From CAVTWY01 sp963738615 (lineage in GTDB: Bacteria; Pseudomonadota; Gammaproteobacteria; Burkholderiales; Burkholderiaceae_C), in NCBI GenBank assembly GCA_963738615.1, contig CAVTXI010000019.1:496001-560000 (forward strand): a stretch of DNA of 64,000 nucleotides, read 5' to 3'. Made by a program: the position numbers and the translations under genes. The notes under the pieces were generated by a model, which had not been told where the DNA came from, ran no database searches, and saw only the letters and a program-made list of their open reading frames with translations. Shown one piece after another: positions 1 through 11,649 of this stretch. Within the stretch, counting starts at the first letter, position 1, and every line of letters starts with the position of its first letter.

Positions 1-2196
<2,196 letters not shown>

Positions 2197-2216
2197 TCAC
2201 CGTCTCGAGGGTGGAT

Positions 2217-2325
2217 GAGCGCCGTTGTGCAGCGGTGCCCGCCGCGGCCGCGTGGGTTGCGGCCACGCCCGAGCCTGGTGGCGCGATGCGACGTGTGCAC
2301 CGCGCCCTTGCAGCGCTCCTCGGGC
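2217..2325 (-). promoter_or_regulatory. S-adenosylhomocysteine (SAH) riboswitch upstream of metH
   Basis: Read on the minus strand, the segment has the conserved SAH-riboswitch core GAGGAGCGCTGCAA (2309-2322). P1 pairs GCCCGAG (2319-2325) with CTCGGGC (2267-2273), and the second strand follows the typical CCAGG element. A GC-rich P4-like hairpin follows. The 3' element GGCGCTC (2217-2223) can pair with GAGCGC in the core to close the pseudoknot. This element ends about 20 nt before the metH ATG. A -10-like TAGAAT (2335-2340) sits just upstream of the aptamer. In the known class, SAH binding raises expression of SAH-recycling genes such as ahcY and metH, which fits here. Confidence 0.9.
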
Positions 2326-2475
2326 GAGGCCGCGATTCTAGGCGCCACGCTTGACACGCCTTGATACCGCAAGCCCCGCGGGAGCGGGTGGCTCGAACGC
2401 CGCATGCGCATCGGCCGCATCGCATACTTGCCCGCTCGCCACGCCATTGCACAACGATCCACGCGACTTCACGTG

Positions 2476-3094
2476 ATGCACCCCACGTCTGCCTGCGACC
2501 ACAGCCCCAGCCACATCGCGCGCCGCGGCGTCGTCGCCTTGATCGGTGCGGCGCTCGCCGGATGCGCCTCGCGTGCCGTCGACCCTTGGCGCTCCCCGCC
2601 GCCGCCGGCCACAGGCTCGGCGGGCGGGGGCAGCACGTCACCATCGTCAACGTCGTCGGCACCACGCGATGCGGCGCAGACGGGCCCGGTCACCGCAACC
2701 AAGGCGCCCGCCTCGCTGACCGCCGAACGCAAGTACCTGGCCGAGCGCTTTGCCGGCACGCCGGTCACGATCGACGTTCGACCCCGAAGGCGCGCTGGTC
2801 GTTGACGTGCCGCTGAAGTTCGCCTTCGACCCCGGCCGCAACGAGGTCAAGCCCGCGCTGAAGAAGGTGCTGGACTACGTGGCGACCAGCCTGCGCCGCG
2901 TGCCGGCAACGACGTTCGCCGTGCAGGCCCCGCCCGATGCCAAACCCGACCCCGCGCTCGCCGAACGCCGCGCGAAGGCCGTCAGCACCTACGTGGTGTC
3001 GCGCGCGGTGCCGGTGCAGCGTGCCGTTGGCACAACCGCGGCGACCGGCGGCGGCGTGCGCGTGCTGATCGTCGCAGACAAGCCGCAGCCCTGA
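2476..3094 (+). CDS. Putative OmpA-like lipoprotein (frameshifted)
   Basis: The first part encodes a lipoprotein signal with the lipobox LAGC (ATG at 2476), then a Pro/Ser/Thr-rich linker. After a frameshift near 2775, the second part (to the stop at 3094) reads VPLKFAFDPGRNEVKPAL and continues as an alpha/beta domain resembling a short OmpA/Pal-type C-terminal domain. Both parts share composition and join sensibly, so one indel probably splits a single gene of about 205 residues. By family it would sit in the outer membrane facing the periplasm. The OmpA assignment rests on pattern only and the canonical peptidoglycan-binding residues are not clear. Confidence 0.55.
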
Positions 3095-3128
3095 AACGAG
3101 GCAGCGGCGCCGAGCTGGCCGACCCGCC

Positions 3129-4423
3129 TCAGCGCATGAAGCTCGGCAACCACAACGCGATCGCCGGGAACGCGATCAGGATGCCCAGGCGCACGATGTC
3201 GGCGACGACGAAGGGCGACACGCCGCGGAACAGCGTGCCCATCGACACGTTGGGCAGCAGCGCGTTGATCACGAACAGGTTCATGCCCACCGGCGGCGAG
3301 ATCATGCCGATCTCGACGATCGTGACGATCAGCACGCCGAACCACACCGGATCAAACCCCAGGCCGACGATCACCGGGAAGAAGATCGGGATCGTCAGCA
3401 GCACCATCGTCAGCTCTTCCATCGCCATGCCCAGCACGATGTAGATCGCCATCATCATGATCACGACCATGATCGGCGTGGGACTGAACTGCACGAGGAA
3501 GTCGCGCAGTTCACCCGGCATGCTGGTGAAGTTGATGAAGTTGGTGAAGATCATCGCGCCGATCAGGATCGTGAACAGCATCGCCGTCGTGCGCGCGCTT
3601 TCCACCAGGATCTCGAGCAGCGTGCGCCACGTCAGCGCGCGCCGCCACAAGCGCGAACAGGAACGCGCCCGACGCACCCACGCCCGCGCCTTCGGTCGCG
3701 GTGAACACGCCGCCGTAGATGCCGCCGATCACCAGCGCGAACAGCGCTGCCACGCGCCACACGGCGCGCAACGCGGCCGAAACGCTCGCCCCAGCTGTGG
3801 CGCTCGGCGGGTGGCCCGGCCGCAGGGTCGCGCCACGTGACGAACACCACCGCGAGACACAGGCAGATGATCGCGACGATGCCCGGCAGGATGCCGGCGA
3901 CGAACAGCTTGCCGATGTCGGTCTCGGTGACGATGCCGTAGATGACCATGATGGTCGACGGCGGAATCATGATGCCCAGCGTGCCGCCCGACGCGATCGC
4001 CCCCGCAGACAAGCCGTCCTTGTAGCCGTGGCGCTTCATCTCCGGATACGCCACGCGCGTCATCGTCGCCGCGGTCGCGATCGACGAGCCGCAGATCGCG
4101 CCGAACCCGCCCGACGCGATGATGCTCGCCATCGCCAGCCCGCCGCGCTTGTGGCCGACGAACGCATTGGCCGCTGCGAACAGTTCGCGCGCCATGCCGG
4201 CGCGGGCGACGAAGTTGCCCATCAGCACGAACAGCGGAATCACCGACAGCACGTACTGAAAGCCGGTCTCGAAGATCGTCTGGCTGGTGCCGGCGAACAC
4301 CGCCGTCCAGCCGCGCATCAGGCCCAGCCCGACGATGCCGACGATCGACATCGCCACCGCGAGCGGGATGCGCAGGAACGCGAGCACGAAGATCGCGACG
4401 AACCCGAGCGCGGCGGCGGTCAT
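3129..4423 (-). CDS. dctM: TRAP transporter large permease, DctM-type (frameshifted)
   Basis: Large membrane subunit of a TRAP transporter, which imports an organic acid using an ion gradient together with DctQ and the periplasmic DctP. Starting at the ATG at 4421-4423, the product has many hydrophobic helices and typical DctM stretches: ASGGFGAICGSSIATAATM, GGTLGIMIPPSTIMVIYG and, near the C-terminus, ISPPVGMNLFVINA. The reading frame changes twice, near 3770 and near 3650, but the protein similarity continues through all three frames, giving about 430 residues, the usual length. It follows dctQ and dctP in the order P-Q-M on the minus strand. The breaks look like single-base errors. The substrate cannot be read from the sequence. 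Confidence 0.85.
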
Positions 4424-4433
4424 GCGGTGCGGC

Positions 4434-4952
4434 TCATGTGGCGCTGCTTTCAGGCGACATCTCGGCCTGGGTCCTGCGGCCGCCGGAACACGAGTACGCA
4501 AATGCACCAGCGCCGTCAACGCGAGCAGTGCCGCCATCAGCCACGCGACGGGTGCCATCGCCAGCTGCAAGTGAACGGTCGTCTCGCCGTACTCGGCGAA
4601 CCGCTGCGCGCGCAACGTCAGCAGCCACGCCATCAGGCCGAAGAGGCCCGCGCAGACCAGGTGCACCAGCCGAAGTTGAAGCTCGCGCAACCGCGGCGGC
4701 ACGAAGCGATCGAAGGTGTCGAAGACCACGTGCTCGCCGCGCCACGACACCAGCGGCAGCGCGCCGAAGATCACGATCACCATCAGGATCTCGGTGATCT
4801 CGAGGCCGCCGGGGACCGAGTTGGTTCAGGAACTTGCGCCCGCTCACGTCCACGAGCGTCAGCGCCATGATCGCGAACAGCGCCAGCGCGGCCAGCAGGC
4901 CGCTGGTCCAGTGCAGAAGGCGTTCGATGCCCGTGTGTTGGGGTTGTGACAT
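4434..4952 (-). CDS. dctQ: TRAP transporter small permease, DctQ-type (frameshifted)
   Basis: Small membrane subunit of the TRAP system. It starts with MSQPQHTGIERLLHWTSG and the first hydrophobic helix, with the typical motif LVDVSGRKFLNQ. A frameshift near 4815 moves the rest (EILMVIVIFGALPLVSWRGE and two further helices) into another frame, where four transmembrane segments are complete. In that second frame there is no stop before the dctM ATG, so taken literally DctQ would be fused to DctM. A second indel near 4480-4500, restoring a stop at 4434 or 4450, is a simpler reading. It lies between dctP and dctM. Confidence 0.8.
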   Translation of the reverse strand: MSQPQHTGIERLLHWTSGLLAALALFAIMALTLVDVSGRKFLNQLGPRRPRDHRDPDGDRDLRRAAAGVVARRARGLRHLRSLRAAAVARASTSAGAPGLRGPLRPDGVAADVARAAVRRVRRDDRSLAAGDGTRRVADGGTARVDGAGAFAYSCSGGRRTQAEMSPESSAT

Positions 4953-5032
4953 GTCGGCAGGCCGAACGAAACGACGGGCGCATTGTGGCGCCCGTCGTGG
5001 AGGGGAAGGCGCGCCTTGCGACGCTGCGTCGC

Positions 5033-6061
5033 TTACTTCGCCTTCTTCGCTTCGGCGCGGAACTCGGCCAGCACCGCCTTCGGATCCTTCAGGCCCTTGA
5101 CCTGCGCGGCCGCGGCCCAGCGGGTCTCGAGGTAGTCCTGCTTGTCTTCGACCGCCTTCACGAACGCGGCGTCGGCCTTGACGCGCTGCACGCCTTGCGT
5201 CTTCTGCGCGCCTTCGCGCGACGCGGCGTCGACCCGGTCCCAGCCTTCGCCGAACATGCGCGCGGCGCGCTCGCCCGACAGCTTGTCGATCACGGCCTTG
5301 TCTTGTGCCGACAGCGCGTCGTACTTGGCCTGGTTCATCAGGAAGATGAAGCTGGTGTTGTACAGGCCGCCGGGGAAGCTCGTGGCGTGTTTGATCATGC
5401 TCAGCTTGAACGACGCGATCGACTCATCGGGGAACAGCGTGCCGTCCATCACCCCGGTGGACAGCAACTCGAACGCTTCGGTCGCGGGCTTGAGCGTGGT
5501 GTTCCAGCCCATCGCCTTCGTCAGCTCGTTGATGTTGCCGCCGCCGATGCGCCACTTCATCGTCGCCGCCTCGGCCGCGCCTGTCACCGGCTTCTTGCTG
5601 TTGAAGATCACGCCCGGGCCGTGGGTGAACACCGCCAGCGACTTCACGCCGCGGTGCTCGCCCAGCGGCGCGAAATACTTGCTGTAGATGCGCTGGTAGG
5701 CCAGCAACGTCGCGACCGAGCTTTCACCCAGGAACGGGAACTCGGCGACCTGCGTCATCACGAAGCGGCCGGGCGTGTAGCCGTCGACCGTGAACGAAAG
5801 ATCAGCCAGTCCGTCACGCACCGCGTCGAACGTTCCCGGCGGCGCCGACACGGCCTTGGGCAGGATGTTGCACTTCATGCGCCCGGCGCTTTCCTTCTCG
5901 AGCGCGTCGCACCAGGCCTTCTGCGTCACGCTCAGGGTGTGCGTTGGCGGCACCCACGTCGACGCCGTGAAGACGGTTTGGGCCTGCGCGGCACCGGCGC
6001 TGAGCAACGCCGACAAGGTGGCGCCAACCGTGATGGCGGCGGGACGGAAAGTAGGCTTCAT
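5033..6061 (-). CDS. dctP: TRAP transporter periplasmic solute receptor, DctP-type
   Basis: Binds the transported substrate in the periplasm and delivers it to the DctQM permease. The product has 342 residues with a signal peptide ending AGAAQAQ, followed by FTASTWVPPTHTLSV, the usual first strand of this family, and the conserved segment YNTSFIFLMNQAKYDAL. The start is the ATG at 6059-6061, preceded by AGGAGA at good spacing. The frame is open further upstream, but those residues do not resemble a signal peptide. It is intact, unlike the downstream permease genes, and is probably the first gene of the operon. The ligand is unknown; many relatives bind C4-dicarboxylates or other carboxylates. 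Confidence 0.88.
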   Translation of the reverse strand: MKPTFRPAAITVGATLSALLSAGAAQAQTVFTASTWVPPTHTLSVTQKAWCDALEKESAGRMKCNILPKAVSAPPGTFDAVRDGLADLSFTVDGYTPGRFVMTQVAEFPFLGESSVATLLAYQRIYSKYFAPLGEHRGVKSLAVFTHGPGVIFNSKKPVTGAAEAATMKWRIGGGNINELTKAMGWNTTLKPATEAFELLSTGVMDGTLFPDESIASFKLSMIKHATSFPGGLYNTSFIFLMNQAKYDALSAQDKAVIDKLSGERAARMFGEGWDRVDAASREGAQKTQGVQRVKADAAFVKAVEDKQDYLETRWAAAAQVKGLKDPKAVLAEFRAEAKKAK

Positions 6062-6257
6062 CGGATCTCCTGAGCAGTCGTTGGGGGCCAGCAAGCCGCG
6101 CGACACGCGCCGATCGGCAGGACGCGCAACGGTGAAAACGAAGCGCGTGCGAGTGTACGTTCGGCCCCGGCACGGGGTTGACATGGATAACGCAACCCAG
6201 CGGCGTGCAGGTGCGCGGTCTCTCGATAATCGCGTCCCCTTCACCCGCCCAACCACC

Positions 6258-6944
6258 ATGATCGACTTCCACTACTCGCTCGCCCCCAACCCGATGAAGG
6301 TGGCGCTGTTCCTCGAAGAATCCGGCCTGCCCTACAAGGCCGTGCCCGTCGACACGCGCAAGGGCGAGCAGCACCTGCCGGCCTTCACCGCGATCAACCC
6401 GAACGGCAAGGTTCCAGTCATCGTCGACGGCGCGACCACGGTGTTCGACAGCAGCGCGATCCTTCTGTACCTGGCCGACAAAACCGGCCAGTTCCTGCCG
6501 TCGGCTGCGCAACGCGGCGAACTGCTGTCTTGGCTGATGGTCACCGCCACGGGCATCGGGCCCTTCACGGGCCAGTGCGTGCACTTCAAGCACTACGCGC
6601 CCGAGAAGCTGCCCTACGCGATCAACCGCTACGACTTCGAAGCCTGGCGCCACTGGAAGCTGATCGAACAGCGCCTGAGCGGCCGCACGTGGATGATGGG
6701 CGACACCTACACGCTGCTCGACATGGCCGTATGGGGCTGGGCGCGCGCCGTGCCGTTCGCCCTGGGCGAAACGGCCTACGAGCAACTGCCGCAGGTGAAG
6801 CGTCTGCTCGACACCATCAACGCCCGCCCGGCCGCGCAACGCGCCGCTGCGCTGAAGGACCGCTACACCTTCAAGACCGAGATGGACGACGACGCGCGGC
6901 GCGCGATGTTCCCGCAGAACGAACGGCTGAAGGCGGCTGGCTGA
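6258..6944 (+). CDS. Glutathione S-transferase family protein (Ure2p/YfcG-like)
   Basis: Cytosolic thiol-transfer enzyme of 228 residues. The N-terminal thioredoxin-like domain (about 1-80) reads MIDFHYSLAPNPMKVALFLEE, with the glutathione-contact segments GKVPVIVD and FDSSAILLYLADK. The C-terminal all-helical domain includes GDTYTLLDMAVWGWARA. The order and motifs match nucleophilic GSTs of the YfcG/Ure2p group, some of which act as disulfide reductases. The start is the ATG at 6258, in agreement with the domain start; a longer in-frame extension upstream crosses dctP on the other strand and is unlikely. It is transcribed divergently from dctP, with a possible -10 GATAAT near 6220. The natural substrate is unknown. 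Confidence 0.85.
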   Translation: MIDFHYSLAPNPMKVALFLEESGLPYKAVPVDTRKGEQHLPAFTAINPNGKVPVIVDGATTVFDSSAILLYLADKTGQFLPSAAQRGELLSWLMVTATGIGPFTGQCVHFKHYAPEKLPYAINRYDFEAWRHWKLIEQRLSGRTWMMGDTYTLLDMAVWGWARAVPFALGETAYEQLPQVKRLLDTINARPAAQRAAALKDRYTFKTEMDDDARRAMFPQNERLKAAG

Positions 6945-6953
6945 GCTGCGGGG

Positions 6954-7997
6954 TCAGTAGCCCGTTGCCAGCGCGACCACGGCTTGCACCACCTGCGCCA
7001 TGCGCGCCACGTCGAGTTTTTCGTGCGTGTCGCTGGCGCGGTGGTAGTGCTCGTTGCGCATGAACGCCGTGTCGGTGACCATGATCGCCGGCATGCCGAG
7101 TGCCCAGTAGTTCCGGTGATCCGAGAAGTCGATGCCCGGCACCAGCGGCGGCGCGTTGATCGAACGCACTGGCAAGGGCACGGCGCCGCTCATCAACGCC
7201 TTCGCGCGGCGCGTGAGCCCGAAGTCGCCGAAGCGGTTGACGATCGCGATGAAGTCGCCACGGTCGCCGTAGATCAGGCCCATGCCGGGCAGCGGATAGC
7301 GCTGACTGCCGGGCGCGTCGCTGAAAGTGCCGATCATTTCGAGCGACACCATCAGCGCCGGCTCGCGGCCGCTGGCACGCAAGCCGCGCGCGTGCCAGGC
7401 GCTGCCCATGTGCGCCGTACGGAAATGCGGCGGTTCTTCGAGCGTGTACGCCACGAGTTCGATTGGCCGCGGCGGGGGCTTGGTCGCGAAGAGGCGCGCG
7501 AGTTCGATCAGGCCTGCGACACCGCTCGCGTTGTCGTCGGCGCCCGGTGAGTGCGAGTCGGGCGTGTAGCCGCGCGGGTCGCGTGCGCCGGCCGCCGCGT
7601 GACCGTGCGAATCGACGTGCGCGCCGATGACGACCAGCGCTCCTTCGCGCGGGCCGAAGCGCGCGATCACGTTCCGGTACGTCGCCTCGTCGACCTTCAC
7701 CGGCTGCGAGTGCACGTCGGTGGCGCCGACGCGCCGGAACTGCTGTTCGACGTACGCCATCGCGCGCTCGAGCTTGTCGGGGTGGTCGAAGCTGCGCGGG
7801 TACAGGTCCACCGACAGATGGCGCACGTGCGCAGCCAGCGCCTCGGCATCCACGTCGGGCGCTCGAGAGGCAACCGGCACCACACCCGGTTGCACGACAA
7901 GCGCGAGCAGCACCGCTGCCATCGCGACCACCGCAGCAACCAGCGAGACAAGACTGCGGACGACGCTTCGCCGTCCAGCCGAGGCGCGTTCGCTCAA
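6954..7997 (-). CDS. M28 family zinc aminopeptidase-like protein, membrane anchored
   Basis: Predicted metallopeptidase of 347 residues. It has one N-terminal hydrophobic segment (about residues 13-37) that should act as a signal anchor, then the M28 fold. Zinc-binding signatures are visible: GAHVDSHG, SPGADDNASG, TLEEPPHFRT and the late histidine in NEHYHRASDTHEKLD. The start codon is a TTG that overlaps the stop of the upstream metH N-terminal gene (TTGA, 7994-7997), which suggests translational coupling. The active site would face the periplasm. The glutamate pair (EE) matches the usual catalytic/zinc position of the family. A link to methionine metabolism is not obvious; operon membership alone suggests co-expression. 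Confidence 0.85.
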   Translation of the reverse strand: MSERASAGRRSVVRSLVSLVAAVVAMAAVLLALVVQPGVVPVASRAPDVDAEALAAHVRHLSVDLYPRSFDHPDKLERAMAYVEQQFRRVGATDVHSQPVKVDEATYRNVIARFGPREGALVVIGAHVDSHGHAAAGARDPRGYTPDSHSPGADDNASGVAGLIELARLFATKPPPRPIELVAYTLEEPPHFRTAHMGSAWHARGLRASGREPALMVSLEMIGTFSDAPGSQRYPLPGMGLIYGDRGDFIAIVNRFGDFGLTRRAKALMSGAVPLPVRSINAPPLVPGIDFSDHRNYWALGMPAIMVTDTAFMRNEHYHRASDTHEKLDVARMAQVVQAVVALATGY

Positions 7998-9046
7998 GCC
8001 GCCTGCTTCGCGAACAACGGATCGGCCTTGCTGCGCGGCCGATACGCCGAAACCTTCTTCGCGATCGCCGCGATGTGTTCGGGCGTCGTGCCGCAGCAGC
8101 CGCCGACGAGGTTGACCAGCCCGCGCTGCGCGAACGATTCGATCGCGGCGGACGTGACCTCGGGGGTTTCGTCAAAGCCGGTTTCGGCCATCGGATTCGG
8201 CAGCCCGGCGTTCGGGTAGCAGCTGATCCACGTGTCGGGCGCGGCCTGCGCCAGCTCTTCGAGGTACGGCCGCATCAGCGCCGCGCCCAGCGCGCAGTTC
8301 AGGCCCACCGCGATCGGTTTGGCGTGGCGCACCGAGTGCCAGAACGCAGTGACGGTTTGGCCCGAGAGGATGCGGCCCGACGCGTCCGTGACGGTGCCCG
8401 AGACGATGACGGGCAGGCGCTCGCCGGTGTCGTGCATCAGTTCGTCGAGCGCAAAGATCGCGGCCTTGGCGTTGAGCGTGTCGAAGATGGTCTCGACGAG
8501 GAAGAGGTCGACACCGCCCTCGAGCAAACCTTCGGCCTGCTCGCGATAGGACGCACGCAACTCGTCGAAGGTGACGTTGCGCGCGCCCGGGTCGCTCACG
8601 CTCGGGCTGATGCTCGCGGTTTTCGGCGTCGGGCCCAAGGCGCCGGCCGCGAACCGCGGCCGATCGGGTGTCGCGACCGCATCGCAGGCCTCACGCGCAA
8701 GACGCGCCGCGGCCACGTTCATCTCGCGCGCGATGTGCGCCAGGCCGTAGTCGTCCTGCGCGATCGAGGTCGAACCAAAGGTGTTGGTCGAGATGATGTC
8801 GGCGCCTGCGCGCAGGTACGCCTCGTGGATCTGTTCGATGACGTGCGGCTTTGTCAGCACCAGCAGGTCGTTGTTGCCCTTCAGGTCCTTCGTGTGGTCG
8901 GCGAAACGCTCGCTGCGGAAATCGGCTTCGGTCAGCTTGTGGCGCTGAATCATCGTGCCCATCGCGCCGTCGATGATGGCGATGCGAGATTGCAGCAGCG
9001 GGGCCAGCGCGGATCCGCGGGTGTAGGGGCGTGCGTCGGGGTTCAT
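7994..9046 (-). CDS. metH: Methionine synthase, N-terminal half (homocysteine-binding domain)
   Basis: Separate homocysteine S-methyltransferase module of 350 residues that must work with the pterin/B12 half at 1-2196. The barrel begins IAIIDGAMGTMIQRHKL, contains SANTFGS-like ISTNTFGST, and has the three zinc-ligand cysteines in GLNCALG and GGCCGTTPEH near the C-terminus, as expected for binding homocysteine thiolate. I chose the ATG at 9044-9046 (MNPDARPYTRGS); a start 24 nt upstream is possible. Splitting metH into two genes is known in Burkholderiales, where they are usually neighbours, but here they are 5.8 kb apart. It overlaps the downstream M28 peptidase by 4 nt and is divergent from the rhodanese gene. 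Confidence 0.95.
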   Translation of the reverse strand: MNPDARPYTRGSALAPLLQSRIAIIDGAMGTMIQRHKLTEADFRSERFADHTKDLKGNNDLLVLTKPHVIEQIHEAYLRAGADIISTNTFGSTSIAQDDYGLAHIAREMNVAAARLAREACDAVATPDRPRFAAGALGPTPKTASISPSVSDPGARNVTFDELRASYREQAEGLLEGGVDLFLVETIFDTLNAKAAIFALDELMHDTGERLPVIVSGTVTDASGRILSGQTVTAFWHSVRHAKPIAVGLNCALGAALMRPYLEELAQAAPDTWISCYPNAGLPNPMAETGFDETPEVTSAAIESFAQRGLVNLVGGCCGTTPEHIAAIAKKVSAYRPRSKADPLFAKQAA

Positions 9047-9078
9047 GCGAATATTGTCGCGCCCCTTCAAAGCCTGAC

Positions 9079-9474
9079 ATGAAGCACCTCACCCCCCGCG
9101 AAACCCACGCCTACCTCGAGCAACACCCGCGCGCGCTGTTCGTCGACGTGCGCATGGAGATCGAATACCTCTACGTTGGCCACCCGCCCGGCGTCGTGCA
9201 CGTGGCCTGGTACGAATACCCCGAAATGCAGGCGCACCCCGAAGCCTTCGCGCGCCAGGTCGAGCGCGAAGCCGGCAGCGACAAGTCGCGGCCCGTGGTG
9301 CTGCTGTGTCGTTCGGGCAAGCGCACGATTGCCGCCGGCGAAGCGCTCGAGGCCGCGGGGTTCGCCGAAGTAGTCAACGTGCTGCACGGCTTCGAAGGCG
9401 AGCCCGACGAACACTTCCAGCGCGGCAAGCTCAACGGCTGGCGGCACGACGGGCTGCCGTGGGAGCAGTTGTAG
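9079..9474 (+). CDS. Rhodanese-like domain protein
   Basis: Single-domain rhodanese of 131 residues. It opens with MKHLTPRETHAYLEQHP, has the FVDVRMEIEY strand, and the active-site loop CRSGKRT with a cysteine in the nucleophile position, so it may move sulfane sulfur or act on thiols. No signal peptide is visible, so it should be cytosolic. The ATG at 9079 is 32 nt from the divergent metH start, and an ATATTG sequence between them could serve as a -10 for either gene. The physiological partner is not evident. Confidence 0.88.
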   Translation: MKHLTPRETHAYLEQHPRALFVDVRMEIEYLYVGHPPGVVHVAWYEYPEMQAHPEAFARQVEREAGSDKSRPVVLLCRSGKRTIAAGEALEAAGFAEVVNVLHGFEGEPDEHFQRGKLNGWRHDGLPWEQL

Positions 9475-9506
9475 GGCGGCTGCAAGCGCCGACATATGTC
9501 CGTCAG

Positions 9507-10520
9507 TCAGTCGACCCGCACCCCGGCGTGTTTGGCCACGGCCGCCCAGCGCCCGATCTCCGCCTCGATGAACCGGCCGAACTCCGCCGGCGTGCCCGCG
9601 ATCACCTCACCGCCAAGCTGCGTCAGCCAGTCGACGTAGTCCTTCGACCGCGCGGCGGCGACGATCTCGCGATTCAGTCGCTCGATGGCTTCGGGCGGTG
9701 CGCCGACGGGCACGACGAAGCCGCTCCAGCCGGTGCCGTCGATCCCGGGCATGCCGAGTTCGGCGGCGGTCGGCACGTCGGGCAGCCACGGCTTGCGTTT
9801 GTCGCCGCCGGCCACCGCCAGCGCGCGCAAGCGGTCGGCCTGCACGTGCGGCATCGAGATCGTCGAGAAGTTGACGCCGACCTCGGTGCGCCCGCCGATC
9901 AGGTCGGTCAGCGCGTCGCTCGCGCCCTTGTACGGGATGTGCACCATGTACAGGCCGTGCATCTGCTTCAGCTGCTCCACCGCCAAGTGCTGAACCGAGC
10001 CGACGCCCGGCGAGCCGAACGACAGCTTGCCCGGTCGCGCCTTCACGTACGCAATCAGCTCAGGCAACGTGCGCACCGGCAACTGCGGGTTGACCATCAG
10101 CAGTGGCGTGGCGCGCACCAGCGCACTCACCGGCGCGAAGCTGCGCAGCGGGTCGTACGGCAGCTTGGCGAACACGGCCGGGTTGATCGCGAGCACGCTG
10201 TTGTTGGTATAGAACAGCGTGTAGCCGTCGGGCTTGGCCCTGGTCGCGAGTTCGGCCGCGATGATGCCGCTGGCGCCGGGGCGGTTGTCGACGATCACCG
10301 GCTGGCCGAGCGAGGCGGCAAGCTTGTCGCCGATCCGGCGTGCGTGCGCATCATCGATGCTGCCGGCCGGGCTGCCGACGATGATGTGCAGCGGCTGGGT
10401 CGGGAACGCCTGCGCGTGGGCCGCCGGAGTCAAGACATTGACCAACACGATCACCAGCACGGTGATCAGTGCAGCGGCGACGACCCGGAATGCGGACTTC
10501 ACATCGAGGTTCGTTCTCAT
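9507..10520 (-). CDS. Tripartite tricarboxylate transporter (Bug family) receptor 1
   Basis: Periplasmic solute-binding protein of 337 residues. A signal peptide ends at AAHAQA, followed by the family's first strand FPTQPLHIIVGSPAG, then VIVDNRPGASG, IPYKGASDAL and the C-terminal AVAKHAGVRVD. The ATG at 10518-10520 has AAGGAAA upstream; 13 residues further upstream in frame are less likely. No TctA or TctB permease gene is nearby, which is usual for the expanded Bug families of Burkholderiales. It is followed on the minus strand after a second Bug gene, probably in one transcript. The ligand (often a carboxylate) is unknown. Confidence 0.9.
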   Translation of the reverse strand: MRTNLDVKSAFRVVAAALITVLVIVLVNVLTPAAHAQAFPTQPLHIIVGSPAGSIDDAHARRIGDKLAASLGQPVIVDNRPGASGIIAAELATRAKPDGYTLFYTNNSVLAINPAVFAKLPYDPLRSFAPVSALVRATPLLMVNPQLPVRTLPELIAYVKARPGKLSFGSPGVGSVQHLAVEQLKQMHGLYMVHIPYKGASDALTDLIGGRTEVGVNFSTISMPHVQADRLRALAVAGGDKRKPWLPDVPTAAELGMPGIDGTGWSGFVVPVGAPPEAIERLNREIVAAARSKDYVDWLTQLGGEVIAGTPAEFGRFIEAEIGRWAAVAKHAGVRVD

Positions 10521-10604
10521 GGCTGTTTTCCTTGGTGACTTCGTTTCGATGTCCAACACGTTCCGCGGTCGATCAGCCGCGCGGCCGATGGCCGGGCGAC
10601 CGGA

Positions 10605-11585
10605 TCACTGCGGCTCGAGCCCGATGGCCTTGGCAAGGGCTTGGTATCGGGTGATCTCCGCGGCGTAGAGCCGGTCCAGTTCCTCGACCGAACGGCGAGG
10701 CGCGACCCTCGAGCCGTTGGCTTCGGCCCGCGTGCGGAATTCGGGCTCGGCCATGCTCTCGTACACGTCGCGGTTGATGCGTTCGACGACGGCATCGGGC
10801 GTCGATCGGGGCACCTGAACGCCGGCCCAGACGTCGAAATTGAAATCTGCAAACGCCGGATGCGACGAGACGGTTGGAACGTCCGGCAGCAACGCGTGCG
10901 GCTGCGGCGCAGCGATGCCGACCGCAATGAATCGACCCTCTTTGATCATCCCGAGCACCGGCCCCGAAAACGGAACGACGGCCATGTCGATATGGCCGCC
11001 GGCCAGGTCGTTGAGAAGCTGCGCGGCGCCCTTGTAAGGCGCGTGATTGAACGTGGCCCCGGCCTGCTGCGAGAACTTCACCGCGGCCAGGTGGTAGAGC
11101 GAGCCGTGACCCACATTGCCAGCGGAACGGGGCCCGGACTTCGCCCAGGCGACCAGCTCATCGAGCGTTTTCACTGGCGCATCCTTTCGCACCACGATCA
11201 CCATCGACGTGGCGGCGTAAAGGGCCGCCAGGCGCAGGTCTTGCGGCTTGTGCTTCACCGCCGCAAGGCTCAGCGGCGTCAGGATCAACTCCAGCGGGCT
11301 GCCGATGAGTTGCGTGTGGCCGTCGGGCGGTGCGTCCAGCACCCGTTGCACGCCGCTGGCGCCGCTGACGCCGACGACGTTGTCGATGATCACCGTTTGA
11401 TGAAGCCGCTTCTGATAGCCGGGCGCCAGGTTGCGCGCGCCGGCGTCCGACGGCCCGCCGGCGGGGTAGGGCACGATCAGCGTGACCGCCCTGGATGGAA
11501 ATGCCTGCGCTGCGGCCGTGCCCACCATCAAGGCGGCCCACACGAAGACGATGGCTGCTTTGATCACGCTTGCACGCACGTTCAT
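10605..11585 (-). CDS. Tripartite tricarboxylate transporter (Bug family) receptor 2
   Basis: Second Bug receptor of 326 residues. The signal peptide ends VGTAAAQA, then FPSRAVTLIVPYPAGGPSD, VIIDNVVGVSGASG, APYKGAAQLLNDLAGG and a C-terminal lobe. The start is the ATG at 11583-11585 with GGAGAAACGTC upstream. The 84-nt gap to the next Bug gene holds no clear terminator, so both may be co-transcribed. It differs enough from receptor 1 that the two are not a recent duplication. Confidence 0.9.
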   Translation of the reverse strand: MNVRASVIKAAIVFVWAALMVGTAAAQAFPSRAVTLIVPYPAGGPSDAGARNLAPGYQKRLHQTVIIDNVVGVSGASGVQRVLDAPPDGHTQLIGSPLELILTPLSLAAVKHKPQDLRLAALYAATSMVIVVRKDAPVKTLDELVAWAKSGPRSAGNVGHGSLYHLAAVKFSQQAGATFNHAPYKGAAQLLNDLAGGHIDMAVVPFSGPVLGMIKEGRFIAVGIAAPQPHALLPDVPTVSSHPAFADFNFDVWAGVQVPRSTPDAVVERINRDVYESMAEPEFRTRAEANGSRVAPRRSVEELDRLYAAEITRYQALAKAIGLEPQ

Positions 11586-11649
11586 GACGTTTCTCCAGAT
11601 CGGCCGGCGTGCAGGGTCCGGCCCGATGCATTGCCGTCGTTTGATTTCG

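Noticed and set aside
2197..2420. Cobalamin riboswitch before metH
   Set aside because: No B12-box-like sequence was found; the conserved blocks match the SAH aptamer instead.
3719..4870. Long plus-strand frame opposite the TRAP permease genes
   Set aside because: Low-complexity Arg/His-rich translation, no family pattern; the minus strand has clear DctQ/DctM.
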